Source: Rossellomorea aquimaris (GTDB taxonomy: Bacteria; Bacillota; Bacilli; Bacillales; Bacillaceae_B). Taken from it: 64,000 bases of DNA. Position 1 is the stretch's first letter; each line of letters starts with the position of its first letter. Below are positions 19,021-27,987 of the stretch, one piece after another. Under the pieces are notes generated by a model. It saw only the letters and a list, made by a program, of their open reading frames with translations, ran no database searches and was not told where the DNA came from. The translations under genes and the position numbers were made by a program. The stretch covers positions 2,823,001 through 2,887,000 of the forward strand of contig NZ_CP141595.1 of NCBI RefSeq assembly GCF_035590735.1. The letters run 5' to 3'.

Positions 19021-19836
19021 TTAGATTGATTTCACGATTTCTTTTACATATGCCAGGAAGTTTGCACGAACCATTTCGGTTGTTTCAATCACTTCATCAT
19101 GGGATAGGGGTTGGTCAAGGATACCTGCCGCCATATTTGAGATGCATGAGATTCCAAGCACTTTCATTCCGCCGTGGCGGGCTACGATCACTTCAGGTAC
19201 AGTCGACATTCCTACTGCGTCTCCTCCAAGGGTACGGGCAAGACGAACTTCAGCTGGAGTTTCGTATGTAGGACCTGTATTCCCCACATATACACCTTCT
19301 TGCACTTCAATTGAAAGCTTCCCTGCGATTTCTTTCGCTTTTTGACGCAATTCTTTACAATAAGCTTCTGACATATCCGGGAATCTAGGTCCTAAGCGGG
19401 AATCGTTTGCCCCAATTAGTGGATTGCCACCCATATTATTAATATGATCCGTGATCAGCATCAAGTCACCAGCCTGAAAGCTTTCATTCACTCCACCGGC
19501 TGCATTTGTCACGATTAAGACTTCGACACCTAGTTCTTTCATAACACGGACGGGAAATGTGACTTTATCGAATCCGTACCCCTCGTAATAATGAAAGCGC
19601 CCTTGCATGGCCACGACTTCCTGACCCGCCAATTGGCCGAACACAAGCTGGCCTGCGTGTCCTGCCACTGTCGAAACAGGAAAATCAGGGATTTCTTTAT
19701 AAGGTATTTTCACTGAATTTTGGATTTCATCAGCTAACACACCCAACCCTGAACCAAGGATGAGTCCGATCTTCGGTTGGCCTGTGTATTGATTTTTTAA
19801 GTGGTTTGCTGCATTTTGGATGTTTTCGAAATTCAT
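19021..19836 (-). CDS. punA: Purine-nucleoside phosphorylase (type I)
   Basis: Phosphorolysis of guanosine and inosine (and deoxy forms), 271 aa, trimeric PNP family. Motifs: GLILGSGLG (phosphate site, about 25-33), MQGRFHYYEGY and VTNAAGGVN. ATG at 19836 has AAGGAG 8 bases upstream; a methionine two codons earlier is too close. It lies between deoB and pdp; its ribose-1-phosphate product is the DeoB substrate. Equivalent to B. subtilis pupG. Confidence 0.95.
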   Translation of the reverse strand: MNFENIQNAANHLKNQYTGQPKIGLILGSGLGVLADEIQNSVKIPYKEIPDFPVSTVAGHAGQLVFGQLAGQEVVAMQGRFHYYEGYGFDKVTFPVRVMKELGVEVLIVTNAAGGVNESFQAGDLMLITDHINNMGGNPLIGANDSRLGPRFPDMSEAYCKELRQKAKEIAGKLSIEVQEGVYVGNTGPTYETPAEVRLARTLGGDAVGMSTVPEVIVARHGGMKVLGISCISNMAAGILDQPLSHDEVIETTEMVRANFLAYVKEIVKSI

Positions 19837-19935
19837 ATTCATTACTCCTTTTATTATCATTCAACGTAAAGAGGAGGAAATGGGCCGATGTTCGTACATG
19901 CACCCTTCTCCATTTCTATATTTTCCCATTAAAAC

Positions 19936-21120
19936 CTATTTCAATTGCGATAAGAAACTGCGACCAAACTTCGGCATGGTCACATTAAAGTTGTCTGCCA
20001 CGGTAGCGCCGATATCTGCGAATGTTTCAGAGATAGGCAGCTCTTTCCCTCCGTCAAAGCGTTTTGAATAAACGAGAAGTGGAACATATTCTCTTGTATG
20101 GTCAGTTCCTGGAGCGGTAGGATCGTTCCCGTGATCGGCTGTAATGATAAGAAGATCATCTTCCGTCATTTTCTCGAACACTTCAGGCAGCCGTGCATCA
20201 AATTCTTCTAACGCCTTTCCATAGCCTTCTGGATCGCGACGATGTCCGAATAAAGCATCGAAATCGACAAGATTCAGGAAGCTCAAGCCTGTGAAGTCTT
20301 GATCGAATGATTCAATGAGGCCGTCCATCCCGTGCATATTATGCTTCGTACGGATCGATTCAGTCACTCCTTCGCCATTAAAAATATCTGAAATTTTACC
20401 AATGGCGACCACGTCAAACCCAGAATCCTTCAGTTCATTCATTACGGTACGGTTAAAAGGTTTTAACGCATAGTCATGACGATTGGACGTACGTTTGAAC
20501 TCGCCTGGTTCACCAACGAATGGACGAGCAATCACACGACCTACGAGGTATTCCTCTTCTTTCGTGATTTCACGGGCGATTTCACAAATTTTGTACTGCT
20601 CTTCAATTGGAATGATGTCTTCATGAGCGGCAATTTGAAGGACAGGATCTGCAGAAGTATAAACAATAAGAGCTCCTGTTTCCATATGCTCTTTTCCTAA
20701 CTCTTCAATAATCTCAGTTCCGCTTGCAGGCTTGTTACCAATGATCGCTCTGCCCGTCTCAGCTTCAAGTTTCTGAATTAATTTTTCAGGAAAACCGTCT
20801 GGATACGTTTTGAAAGGTTTATCAATATTAAGACCCATTATTTCCCAATGGCCAGTCATCGTATCTTTACCAACAGATGCTTCCTGCATTTTCGTGAAGT
20901 ATGCCAACGGCTTGTCAGCTTTTTCAATCCCCTTCACTTCTTTAATATTGGAAAGTCCAAGCTTTCCCATATTGGGCATGTTCAGTCCATTCATATGTTC
21001 AGCAATGTGACCAATCGTATCCGATCCTATATCATTGAACAGGTCGGCATCAGGCGCCTCACCGATTCCCACTGAGTCCATGACGATCAGATGAACTCTT
21101 TTGTATGTATAGTTACTCAT
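19936..21120 (-). CDS. deoB: Phosphopentomutase
   Basis: Interconverts (deoxy)ribose-1- and 5-phosphates, linking nucleoside breakdown to the pentose phosphate pathway. 394 aa, alkaline-phosphatase superfamily. Metal ligands are in [12 protein letters not shown] (about 15-26) and [18 protein letters not shown]; the phosphorylated threonine is in DTMTGHWE. B. subtilis name drm. It heads the operon with punA and pdp; AGGAGG precedes the ATG. Confidence 0.96.
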   Translation of the reverse strand: MSNYTYKRVHLIVMDSVGIGEAPDADLFNDIGSDTIGHIAEHMNGLNMPNMGKLGLSNIKEVKGIEKADKPLAYFTKMQEASVGKDTMTGHWEIMGLNIDKPFKTYPDGFPEKLIQKLEAETGRAIIGNKPASGTEIIEELGKEHMETGALIVYTSADPVLQIAAHEDIIPIEEQYKICEIAREITKEEEYLVGRVIARPFVGEPGEFKRTSNRHDYALKPFNRTVMNELKDSGFDVVAIGKISDIFNGEGVTESIRTKHNMHGMDGLIESFDQDFTGLSFLNLVDFDALFGHRRDPEGYGKALEEFDARLPEVFEKMTEDDLLIITADHGNDPTAPGTDHTREYVPLLVYSKRFDGGKELPISETFADIGATVADNFNVTMPKFGRSFLSQLK

Positions 21121-21154
21121 TCAAATCAACCTCCTATATGTCGTTCCTTATTAA

Positions 21155-21168
21155 AAAAAGCGGTTACA
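21155..21168 (-). promoter_or_regulatory. Possible CcpA (cre) site before deoB
   Basis: TGTAACCGCTTTTT on the minus strand matches the cre pattern TGWAARCGYTWNCW at all but two positions, 35-48 bases before the deoB ATG. Glucose repression of drm-pupG is known in B. subtilis; the site here is inferred. Confidence 0.4.
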
Positions 21169-21277
21169 TTTTTAATATTTAATCGTATCTTACCCTTAAC
21201 TGCATTATGGCAATCGACAGGATTTAACGTCAGAAGTCTGACATCTACATTCTACTTTTTCCTTTCAGAAAAAACAA

Positions 21278-21321
21278 GAGAGATCCCTTAAAGAATACTA
21301 TTTTCTTTAAGACATCCCTCT
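21278..21321 (-). terminator. Terminator of xerD
   Basis: AGAGGGATGTCTTAAAGAA pairs with TTCTTTAAGGGATCTCTCT (two mismatches) on the minus strand, followed by TTGTTTTTTC. It lies 8 bases after the xerD stop. Confidence 0.85.
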
Positions 21322-21328
21322 TCTTTTT

Positions 21329-22222
21329 CTAAGCCCTCGGATGAAATTGTGAGTATACATCCTTTAAGCGCGTTTTCGTTACATGTGTATAGATTTGTGT
21401 CGTGGAAATGTCTGCATGACCGAGCATTTCCTGTACTGCCCTAAGGTCTGCCCCATTCTCCAATAAATGGGTTGCGAATGAGTGCCTGAGTGTATGAGGA
21501 GTCAGATCCTTTTCGATATTGGCTTTTTTTGCAAGAGCTTTTAAGTTCTTCCAGAAACCTTGTCTTGTCAGGCCTTTACCATGATGATTTAAAAACAGGT
21601 GATCATCCCGGTGCTTCTTGCTTCTTAATTTTAACCTGGCATCTTCTAAGTATTTCTCAAGAACATTCATTGCCGTTTGTCCGATGGGGATAATCCGTTC
21701 TTTGTTCCCTTTTCCTATACATCGGACAAATCCCATGGTCAAGTGGACATCATCCAGTTTTAGTTGAATGAGTTCACTTACCCTGATACCTGTCGCATAA
21801 AGGATTTCAAGCATCGCTTTATCTCTCATCCCAAGTGGTGTAGATTCCTCAGGGGCTTCGAGTAAAGCTTCGACTTCGGCTATGCTTAAAATCTTCGGAA
21901 GCGTCCGCTCTGTTTTCGGTGTCTCGATATGCACAGTCGGATCTTGTTCCGTCGCTTTTTCTCTTAACAAAAATTGATGGAAGGATCGGATTGATGCAAC
22001 ATGGCGTGCAACTGTCTTTGAAGATTTCCCCTGACTCTTTAAGTGCCCGAGAAATTGGACTATATTCATTCTCGAAACGGCGTTCAATTCCGATATTTCT
22101 TCCACCTTCGCTAAGTATAGTGCATAATTCTTTAAGTCACGCTGGTACGACTCTATCGTATTTTTGGCCAGTCCTTTTTCTACTATTAAAAAGTGCATGA
22201 AATCTTGAATATGGTCTTCCAC
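21329..22222 (-). CDS. xerD: XerD, site-specific tyrosine recombinase
   Basis: Resolves chromosome dimers at dif together with CodV/XerC. 297 aa. The N-terminal SAM-like core-binding domain (1-90) is followed by the catalytic domain with ATGIRVSEL (Arg), GKGNKER (Lys), [10 protein letters not shown] (His, Arg) and [14 protein letters not shown] (His, Tyr nucleophile). The neighbours yqzK and fur are those of the B. subtilis gene. A chromosomal housekeeping copy, not part of a mobile element. Confidence 0.95.
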   Translation of the reverse strand: MEDHIQDFMHFLIVEKGLAKNTIESYQRDLKNYALYLAKVEEISELNAVSRMNIVQFLGHLKSQGKSSKTVARHVASIRSFHQFLLREKATEQDPTVHIETPKTERTLPKILSIAEVEALLEAPEESTPLGMRDKAMLEILYATGIRVSELIQLKLDDVHLTMGFVRCIGKGNKERIIPIGQTAMNVLEKYLEDARLKLRSKKHRDDHLFLNHHGKGLTRQGFWKNLKALAKKANIEKDLTPHTLRHSFATHLLENGADLRAVQEMLGHADISTTQIYTHVTKTRLKDVYSQFHPRA

Positions 22223-22228
22223 ACTGCA

Positions 22229-22456
22229 TTACTCCCCGTTCATATAAAAAAATAATAGCCGATCATACCAATGGCTTTCTTCATCCGTCACAGAAGAATA
22301 CACCTTGACTGCTGCGCCCTCGGGTTCATCATATCTGTGATAGCCTTCGTATTCTTCACTGATCCACATAATACCATAGTAAAACAAAATCGTTGATCCG
22401 GTAAACAAAATAAACACTTTGATGGTTTGCCATACCATTTGAATTCCTTTTATCAT
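22229..22456 (-). CDS. yqzK: YqzK-like small membrane protein
   Basis: Small protein of 75 aa (DUF4227 family) found between xerD and fur in Bacilli. One hydrophobic segment (about 10-32) and an acidic, tyrosine-rich outer part. I chose ATG at 22456 because GGAGG lies 8 bases upstream; the frame extends 7 codons further over that site. Function unknown. It ends 6 bases before xerD and is likely co-transcribed with it. Confidence 0.8.
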   Translation of the reverse strand: MIKGIQMVWQTIKVFILFTGSTILFYYGIMWISEEYEGYHRYDEPEGAAVKVYSSVTDEESHWYDRLLFFYMNGE

Positions 22457-22570
22457 CCTGTCGTCCTCCATATTCATCGGTACTAACGTCTATTAATACA
22501 AGCTATGACGTTTTTAATCTGTTTTATACCTTATGGAGTTAAAACGGTGAAAATTTCTGTCCATGTATAT

Positions 22571-22640
22571 AAAAAAGCCTTAAAGAGTATGTATGGGATG
22601 TTTCAAATGAGAAACAACGACAGGAATCTTTAAGGCTTTT
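22571..22640 (-). terminator. Terminator of fur
   Basis: Arms AAAAGCCTTAAAGA and TCTTTAAGGCTTTT enclose about 42 bases that contain a second small hairpin (GTTTC/GAAAC). A T run follows on the minus strand. The two-part stem is unusual, but the position, 10 bases after fur, fits a terminator. Confidence 0.75.
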
Positions 22641-22650
22641 CGGCATCATA

Positions 22651-23109
22651 TTATTCTTCTGGGTCCTCTTCTTTATCCTGGCATCTGGAACAAATACCAT
22701 GAAAGGTAAGGCGGTGATCTTTTATTTTAAATTTCCAATCTCGTTCAACAATCGCTTCCACGTCTTCTAAGAGATCTTCTTGTATTTCATCAACCGCTCC
22801 ACATTCAATGCATACTAAATGATGATGAAAGTGAGCTGCCCCTTCTTGCCTGAGATCATAACGCGATACACCATCGCCAAAATTGATTTTATCCACAATT
22901 TTCAGTTCAGATAGCAATTCCAACGTACGATATACAGTTGCCAGTCCAATTTCCGGAGATTTTTCCTTAACGAGGAGGTATACATCTTCGGCGCTGAGGT
23001 GATCTTCTTCATGTTCCAATAACACGCGCACCGTTGCTTCGCGCTGCGGCGTAAGCTTGTAGCTGGCAGAATGAAGTTGTTTTTTGATTCTTTCAATACG
23101 GCTTTCCAT
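22651..23109 (-). CDS. fur: Fur, ferric uptake regulator
   Basis: Iron-responsive repressor of siderophore and iron-uptake genes, 152 aa. Winged-helix DNA-binding domain (1-85; LTPQREATVRVLLEHEEDHL), then a dimerisation domain with metal ligands HFHHHLVCIECG (about 90-105) and CSRCQD near the end, the structural zinc CxxC pairs. ATG at 23109 follows a GGAGGAGAGG site; the frame extends 7 codons upstream. Orthologue of B. subtilis Fur by position and sequence. Confidence 0.95.
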   Translation of the reverse strand: MESRIERIKKQLHSASYKLTPQREATVRVLLEHEEDHLSAEDVYLLVKEKSPEIGLATVYRTLELLSELKIVDKINFGDGVSRYDLRQEGAAHFHHHLVCIECGAVDEIQEDLLEDVEAIVERDWKFKIKDHRLTFHGICSRCQDKEEDPEE

Positions 23110-23195
23110 AGTCCTCTCCTCCCTCGTCAATGTCCTTACTATTATATCAAAAAGGGAGGAATAAGCAAAATAAAATTATTATAATTAAACAAATA

Positions 23196-23223
23196 AAACG
23201 ATTCTTATATAAGAATCGTTTTA
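23196..23223 (-). terminator. Terminator of spoIIM
   Basis: Perfect palindrome AAAACGATTCTTAT/ATAAGAATCGTTTT overlapping the spoIIM stop codon, followed by TTTATTTG on the minus strand. Confidence 0.75.
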
Positions 23224-23874
23224 TTTTATTTTCGAAATAACCGCTTCCATTAAGTTAGGAGAAAGATACGCTTCAATGCTGGCTGCAATCGTGACAATCC
23301 CTATAGCCACCACCAAGAAGATCACGTATCTGGATAAGAACGGAATCATTTGAAATTGCATGGAAGATGTCTGCCTCATGAAAATCTTTCGAATCAGCGT
23401 AAGGGAGAAACTGGCGCTGATCGCTCCGATGAAAATAAACGCCGGAATAATGATGATATTTTGAGGTAAGACGCTGACAAAGGATAATAAAAACCCGCTC
23501 CATCCCATTTGATTCACAAGGAAACCTACTGAAAATCCAACCACTACACCCTTCATAAATAATAGAACGAAGATGAGGGGGAGTCCAATAATCGAGATTC
23601 CCAGTAACCACATCAGTCCGAGATACTTCACATTATGAAGGAAGCTCTGACGGAACAGCTCTTCTGCTGACGTCATACTGCCATCTTCCATTTCGCTGAA
23701 GAACTTACTTAAATAGAAATACAGGTCTTCTTTTTGGGCAAATGACAATGAATTGACCACGATTGCTCCAAAAATGATCCCCATTAGAAACAGCGTAATG
23801 ATAAATAAATAGATTGAGGAATGTGCTTGTACATGTTGAACGAGTGGATTTGAATTTGATACTTTTTTGCGCAT
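23221..23874 (-). CDS. spoIIM: SpoIIM, engulfment membrane protein
   Basis: Integral membrane protein needed with SpoIID and SpoIIP for septal peptidoglycan hydrolysis during engulfment. About 217 aa with five hydrophobic segments (about 19-40, 80-105, 108-130, 140-160, 185-205). The SpoIIM family stretch LSFVSVLPQNIIIIPAFIF is near 130-150. ATG at 23874 has GGAGGAG upstream. Same location beside fur as in B. subtilis. Confidence 0.93.
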   Translation of the reverse strand: MRKKVSNSNPLVQHVQAHSSIYLFIITLFLMGIIFGAIVVNSLSFAQKEDLYFYLSKFFSEMEDGSMTSAEELFRQSFLHNVKYLGLMWLLGISIIGLPLIFVLLFMKGVVVGFSVGFLVNQMGWSGFLLSFVSVLPQNIIIIPAFIFIGAISASFSLTLIRKIFMRQTSSMQFQMIPFLSRYVIFLVVAIGIVTIAASIEAYLSPNLMEAVISKIK

Positions 23875-23905
23875 CACAGTGCTCCTCCTAGATATCGATT
23901 ACTAA

Positions 23906-23934
23906 TCTATATGTTGGGAAGGACACGTTTATTC
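23906..23934 (-). promoter_or_regulatory. Possible SigE promoter of spoIIM
   Basis: GAATAAA, 14 bases, CATATAGA on the minus strand, about 35 bases before the start. The -10 resembles SigE; the -35 is poor. SpoIIM is a SigE gene in B. subtilis. Confidence 0.4.
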
Positions 23935-24016
23935 TTCTCTCTTCTATTCTATTGAAATTACATGGGGATAACCGTATAATCATAGAAACCTTATGGTGGA
24001 AGTGGAGGAACATATT

Positions 24017-24592
24017 ATGAGAATTCCAAGTTTAATCGAGTTTCCCGAGAGGATTGAAACGTCCCGCCTTTATATTAGACCGTGCCTGCCCGGAGACGGA
24101 TCTGACGTCTTTAATGCCATCTCAGAATCAAGAAATGAATTAAAACCCTGGCTTCCCTTCGCCCGTAAAGAACAATCCCTGGAAGAAGTGGAGGCGGGAG
24201 TACGGGATTCCTATGCAGAATTCATAAAGAAGACCGACATTCGACTACATATTTATTTGAAAGAAACAGATGAATTTATTGGATCTACAGGACTGCACCG
24301 CATCGATTGGAACGTTCCAAAAGTGGAAATCGGATATTGGCTTCACACGAAACACACAAAAAAGGGTTACATTGTTGAAGCGGTTAATGCGTTAACCCAC
24401 TTCGCCTTAGAAGACCTTTCCTGCCAGCGGGTGGAAATTCGCTGCGATGAGAGAAATGGAGGTTCCAAAAGAATACCTGAAAAACTGGGATTTACTCTTG
24501 AGGGTACCATTCGTCATGATCACCTTGATGAAAATGGGAAAGATGCACGTAATACATGTGTTTATTCTCTGATTCCAGGGGAACTCAATTAA
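24017..24592 (+). CDS. RimJ/RimL-type GNAT acetyltransferase
   Basis: GNAT-fold acetyltransferase, about 191 aa, close to the ribosomal-protein-serine acetyltransferase group (YdaF type). Visible: ETSRLYIRPC (about 12-21), GSTGLHRIDWNVPKVEIGYW (about 90-109), then KKGYIVEAVNALTHFALE, where the usual RGxG acetyl-CoA loop is replaced by KGY-I, and RIPEKLGFTLEG. ATG at 24017 is 8 bases after GGAGG. Substrate unknown. Lone plus-strand gene, convergent with nudF. Confidence 0.85.
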   Translation: MRIPSLIEFPERIETSRLYIRPCLPGDGSDVFNAISESRNELKPWLPFARKEQSLEEVEAGVRDSYAEFIKKTDIRLHIYLKETDEFIGSTGLHRIDWNVPKVEIGYWLHTKHTKKGYIVEAVNALTHFALEDLSCQRVEIRCDERNGGSKRIPEKLGFTLEGTIRHDHLDENGKDARNTCVYSLIPGELN

Positions 24593-24609
24593 GATTTGAT
24601 TACCGCATG

Positions 24610-24643
24610 AAAACAGGACAGCCTTTTTTGGCCGTCCTGTTTT
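24610..24643. terminator. Bidirectional terminator
   Basis: AAAACAGGAC-GGCC/GGCT-GTCCTGTTTT hairpin with a six-base A/T loop, between the convergent acetyltransferase and nudF. Confidence 0.85.
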
Positions 24644-24646
24644 CTC

Positions 24647-25195
24647 TTAATTTGTAAGCTTCTGCAGTTGCAGATATTGAACGGCATAAGCTGTTTTTGC
24701 ATCGTAAATCCGCTGTTCCTTTATAAGCTGCTCCGCTTCCTCGACTGATACTTCAATCAACTCTACAAATTCATCTTCATCCGTCTCTTTCGATTCCTGA
24801 ATGGGATAAAGATCGTGAGCGATATACAAGTGCACAAGCTCATCGGCAAATCCAGGTGACGTATAAAATGAAATCAGGTGTTCCAGATTCCCACATCCAT
24901 AGCCTGTTTCTTCTTCCAATTCACGAAGGGCTGTTTTATCAGGTTCTTCCCCGGGTTCAAGCTTCCCTGCTGGAATTTCGATGATGGATTTCTCCAGAGC
25001 TTTGCGATATTGCTCCACCATCACCAATTTCCCTTCCGGTGTTAACGCAATAACGGCAACAGCCCCAGGATGCTTAATCAATTCCCTCTTGGATGTTTTG
25101 CCGTTTGGAAGCTCTACTTCATCCACTTGAAGATCAATGATTTTCCCTTGATAGATCGTTTCCGTTGTAATCGTCTTTTCTTCAAATTTCTTCAT
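24647..25195 (-). CDS. nudF: NudF, ADP-ribose pyrophosphatase
   Basis: Nudix hydrolase, 182 aa, cleaving ADP-ribose to AMP and ribose-5-phosphate. The Nudix box begins AGKLEPGEEPDKTALRELEE and continues ETG (about 77-99); VMVEQYRKALEKSIIEIPAGK precedes it as in the ADPRase subgroup. AAGGAG lies before the ATG. As in B. subtilis the gene is next to mciZ, here divergent from it with about 80 bases between. Confidence 0.93.
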   Translation of the reverse strand: MKKFEEKTITTETIYQGKIIDLQVDEVELPNGKTSKRELIKHPGAVAVIALTPEGKLVMVEQYRKALEKSIIEIPAGKLEPGEEPDKTALRELEEETGYGCGNLEHLISFYTSPGFADELVHLYIAHDLYPIQESKETDEDEFVELIEVSVEEAEQLIKEQRIYDAKTAYAVQYLQLQKLTN

Positions 25196-25232
25196 CGTTC
25201 AACTCTCCTTGTTCTGTCATCGACCTTGCCCT

Positions 25233-25240
25233 CATACATT
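25233..25240 (+). promoter_or_regulatory. SigE-type -10 before mciZ
   Basis: CATACATT is an exact match to the SigE -10 (CATACAHT), 36 bases before the mciZ start. I see no convincing -35 at 14 bases, so support is partial. MciZ is mother-cell specific in B. subtilis. Confidence 0.4.
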
Positions 25241-25276
25241 TTACCATATCTGATTCGAGGATCGAGGTGAAACCCC

Positions 25277-25402
25277 TTGAAGGTGATTGTTGAAAAAGAC
25301 CGGATCATCCTGGTAGGTAAATCATGGGAAATCAGGGAGAAGCTGAAGCAATATAATCAAACCTACGTCACGGTGAAGGAATGGATCGAAGCCAATCGTT
25401 GA
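25277..25402 (+). CDS. mciZ: MciZ, mother-cell inhibitor of FtsZ
   Basis: A 41-aa product from a TTG start at 25277 with GAGGTGA upstream. B. subtilis MciZ (40 aa) has VLVGKAWEIRAKLKEYGRT and KDWI; here the aligned stretch is ILVGKSWEIREKLKQYNQT followed by KEWI, and length and position beside nudF also agree. MciZ caps FtsZ filament ends in the sporulating mother cell to stop further division. The short length and TTG start make this gene easy to miss. Confidence 0.88.
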   Translation: MKVIVEKDRIILVGKSWEIREKLKQYNQTYVTVKEWIEANR

Positions 25403-25481
25403 AACCAGCCGTATCTTTTGTTTATTCGTCCCGACTTTCGTTAATATAATAGAGAGTGCTAATGTCGAAAGGACGGATACA

Positions 25482-26405
25482 ATGGAAAAAAGACCAATAG
25501 GAAAATCTGATTTATTTGTTTCAAAGATGGGGCTCGGTTGTATGTCTCTTGGAACCGGAGAAAAAGCTGCCAAGGAAATTGTACAACACGCTTTAGAAAA
25601 TGGAATCAATTATCTTGATACCGCTGATTTATATGACTTTGGTCAAAATGAAGAAATTGTGGGTAAAGCCATTCGCGAGATCCGAGATGACATCATACTT
25701 GCCACAAAGGTAGGGAATCGCTGGGATGACGTGGAAGAAGGCTGGCGCTGGGATCCTTCCAAATCCTATGTCAAGTCTGCCGTCAAGGATAGCCTATCTC
25801 GCCTGAAAGTCGACTATATCGACCTCTATCAGCTTCATGGCGGGACGATTGAAGATCATTTTGATGAAACGATCGAGGCTTTTGAAGAATTAAAGAGTGA
25901 AGGTTTGATTCGCCATTATGGAATCTCCTCCATTCGGCCGAATGTGATTAAGCGATTCTTAAGCTCAGCCTCCATCGAGAGCGTGATGATGCAGTACAGC
26001 TTATTGGATCGCCGTCCGGAAGAATGGATGGACCTATTGGACGAGAATAAGGTGAGTATCGTGGCCCGGGGACCTTTGGCAAAAGGACTTCTTTCTGAGA
26101 AAATGCTTTCCAAAGCTTCTGCCAAAATGAAAGAGAGTGGGTATCTGGACTATTCTTATCATGAGCTTCAAGAAACGATCGAGTCCATTCATAGCAAAAT
26201 GGGAGATCAGCGCAAAATGAATGAGCTTGCCCTCCAATTTATTCTTTCCCACCAATCGGTTGCAGCCGTGGTTCCAGGAGCCAGTTCTGTTCAGCAACTT
26301 CAAGAGAATATTGATGCTGTGAATGCGAATCCTTTATCTACTGAGGAGTTGGATATGCTTAAACACTTAACTAAATTATCACGGTATGAGCAACATAGGG
26401 ATTGA
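25482..26405 (+). CDS. yqkF: YqkF-like aldo/keto reductase
   Basis: NAD(P)H-dependent aldo/keto reductase, 307 aa, TIM barrel. Catalytic tetrad: Asp in YLDTADLY (about 45), Tyr in the same motif (about 50), Lys in ATKVGN (about 74) and His in LHGG (about 118). Late motif VVPGASSVQQLQENIDA binds the cofactor phosphate. YqkF of B. subtilis has the same neighbours (mciZ/nudF, yqkE). Physiological substrate unknown. Confidence 0.9.
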   Translation: MEKRPIGKSDLFVSKMGLGCMSLGTGEKAAKEIVQHALENGINYLDTADLYDFGQNEEIVGKAIREIRDDIILATKVGNRWDDVEEGWRWDPSKSYVKSAVKDSLSRLKVDYIDLYQLHGGTIEDHFDETIEAFEELKSEGLIRHYGISSIRPNVIKRFLSSASIESVMMQYSLLDRRPEEWMDLLDENKVSIVARGPLAKGLLSEKMLSKASAKMKESGYLDYSYHELQETIESIHSKMGDQRKMNELALQFILSHQSVAAVVPGASSVQQLQENIDAVNANPLSTEELDMLKHLTKLSRYEQHRD

Positions 26406-26407
26406 GT

Positions 26408-26458
26408 GAAAAAAATAAGCGGGTCAGGGCTCTCAATTCCCTTCCCGCTTATTTTTTT
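26408..26458. terminator. Bidirectional terminator between yqkF and the grpB-like gene
   Basis: AAAAAATAAGCGGG pairs with CCCGCTTATTTTTTT across about 20 bases that include a minor stem. It overlaps the 3' end of the minus-strand gene. Confidence 0.8.
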
Positions 26459-26960
26459 CATACCAATTTAACGCTTTTTTCTCCAAGTCCTTCACATATT
26501 GGTCTTTCCCTTGAATGTAGCCTTCCATATCATGGGGGAATTTCTTTGCAAGCCTTGATTTCAGTTCACCATATCGCTGGGCTTCCGGGCTGTATTCCCT
26601 TAAATAATCACGAAACGCCAAGTGCCTGATCACATGATCGATTCCATAAGGGAAAACATGAAGATGTACGGCTCTCTCATTACCTTCTCCCTTATAGAAA
26701 TAGCGGCGGTTCGGGATACCATTCTCCCCTTTACCCACAAAATGCAGTTGGCTGAATTCTTCTGTCCGGTCATCAATGCTCTCCAGGCCAGGGACTTCTA
26801 TAAGAATATCGATAATCGGTTTAGCGGCCAATCCAGGTACCGACGTCGAGCCGATATGATGGATGGTTGCATCCGGGAGAATCCTTTCGAGTGAACGCTT
26901 TTCTGTTTCGAATTTTTCTTTCCATTCTGATTGATGTGGTACTACTTTTATGTCCCTCAT
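26433..26960 (-). CDS. GrpB/UPF0157 family protein
   Basis: UPF0157 (GrpB) protein, 175 aa, of the nucleotidyltransferase fold. Motifs: HIGSTSVPGLAAKPIIDILI (about 31-50) with the GS and DxD-like site, RRYFYKG and HLHVFPYG. B. subtilis YqkA carries this domain fused to a GNAT; here the domain stands alone. It starts at the ATG overlapping the yqkE stop by one base (TGATG), so it is translationally coupled. Biochemical role unproven. Confidence 0.85.
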   Translation of the reverse strand: MRDIKVVPHQSEWKEKFETEKRSLERILPDATIHHIGSTSVPGLAAKPIIDILIEVPGLESIDDRTEEFSQLHFVGKGENGIPNRRYFYKGEGNERAVHLHVFPYGIDHVIRHLAFRDYLREYSPEAQRYGELKSRLAKKFPHDMEGYIQGKDQYVKDLEKKALNWYEKNKREGN

Positions 26961-27190
26961 CAATCCTTGTAACTCTTCCAATCCAGACTGCTTTCATTCA
27001 GCAGCTCTTCAAAGCTCTTATTCTTCTCCCGCTGCTTCTTCTCTTCTATTTTTCTAAGACGCTCTTCTTCCTTTTTCACGGACTCTACTTTTTCAAGCTC
27101 TTTCTTCTTCTGCTTTAATTGTTCGAATAGATCCTGGTTGATTGAATTCTTTAACGTCATTTCTGCTTCCTGTTTCTTTTTCTTAGACAT
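26960..27190 (-). CDS. yqkE: YqkE-like coiled-coil protein (DUF3886)
   Basis: Short, very basic and acidic-patterned protein of 76 aa. Long charged helix rich in K, E and R (about 20-60), probable coiled coil, ending in the DUF3886 signature KNKSFEELLNESSLDWKSY. Start ATG at 27190 with GGGGG upstream; an extension of 18 codons is open but not conserved. Unknown function; conserved next to yqkF in Bacillus. Confidence 0.8.
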   Translation of the reverse strand: MSKKKKQEAEMTLKNSINQDLFEQLKQKKKELEKVESVKKEEERLRKIEEKKQREKNKSFEELLNESSLDWKSYKD

Positions 27191-27254
27191 GCGCTGATTC
27201 CCCCTATCTGTCATAGTTATAAATCTTTTTTTAGTTTTAGTCAAAAATCAGGCT

Positions 27255-27299
27255 CAAAAAAAGCCGGTCAAAAGGGGGACACGCCCCTTATAACCGACT
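27255..27299 (-). terminator. Terminator of the thiolase-CoA-transferase operon
   Basis: GTCGGTTATAAGGGGC/CCCCCTTTTGACCGGC hairpin on the minus strand followed by seven T, 7 bases after the stop. Confidence 0.88.
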
Positions 27300-27306
27300 C
27301 ACTCCA

Positions 27307-27969
27307 TCAATAGGCTTCCAATTTCACATCTTCCCCTACAATCAACGTCGCATCTGTGGATGATTGGATATCTTCCACGGAGAAGCCGTTAGCTACTTCA
27401 CGAAGCAATAAGCCTCCTTCTGTCACATCCATCACGGCACGATCGGTGATGATCCGGTGCACGACGCCTTTTCCTGTCAGAGGCAATGTGCATTCCTTCA
27501 GGATCTTGCTCTCACCGGCTTTATTCACGTGCTCCATGATGACGATGATTCGTTGGGCTCCATGGACGAGATCCATTGCTCCGCCCATACCTTTAATCAT
27601 TTTCCCAGGTATCATCCAGTTGGCAAGATCACCATTTTCAGCTACTTCCATTCCACCCAGGATCGCAATATTGATGTGGCCTCCACGGATCATCCCGAAT
27701 GATTCCGAACTATCAAAGTAAGATGAGCCTGGAATTGCCGTAACGGTTTCTTTCCCGGCATTGATGAGGTCTGCATCGACTTCTTCTTCCCCGGGATAAG
27801 GGCCGATTCCAAGTAATCCATTTTCAGATTGAAGAACAACCTGTTTGTTTTCTGTTATATAATTGGCTACCAGTGTAGGCATACCGATTCCTAAATTGAC
27901 ATAGAAACCATCTTCTATTTCCTTTTCCGCTCTTCTTGCTATTCTTTCACGCATTTTGGCACGATCCAT
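27307..27969 (-). CDS. scoB: 3-oxoacid CoA-transferase, subunit B
   Basis: Beta subunit of succinyl-CoA:acetoacetate CoA-transferase, 220 aa. The catalytic glutamate lies in [13 protein letters not shown] (about 48-60); [12 protein letters not shown] [12 protein letters not shown] and [19 protein letters not shown] are family motifs. It pairs with scoA 18 bases upstream and with the thiolase. The complex activates acetoacetate to acetoacetyl-CoA. Confidence 0.93.
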   Translation of the reverse strand: MDRAKMRERIARRAEKEIEDGFYVNLGIGMPTLVANYITENKQVVLQSENGLLGIGPYPGEEEVDADLINAGKETVTAIPGSSYFDSSESFGMIRGGHINIAILGGMEVAENGDLANWMIPGKMIKGMGGAMDLVHGAQRIIVIMEHVNKAGESKILKECTLPLTGKGVVHRIITDRAVMDVTEGGLLLREVANGFSVEDIQSSTDATLIVGEDVKLEAY

Positions 27970-27987
27970 CCCGTTCCACTCTCCCTT

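Noticed and set aside
21329..22222. Tyrosine recombinase as a sign of a mobile element
   Set aside because: It is housekeeping XerD in its conserved place before yqzK and fur; no attachment repeats or phage genes are nearby.
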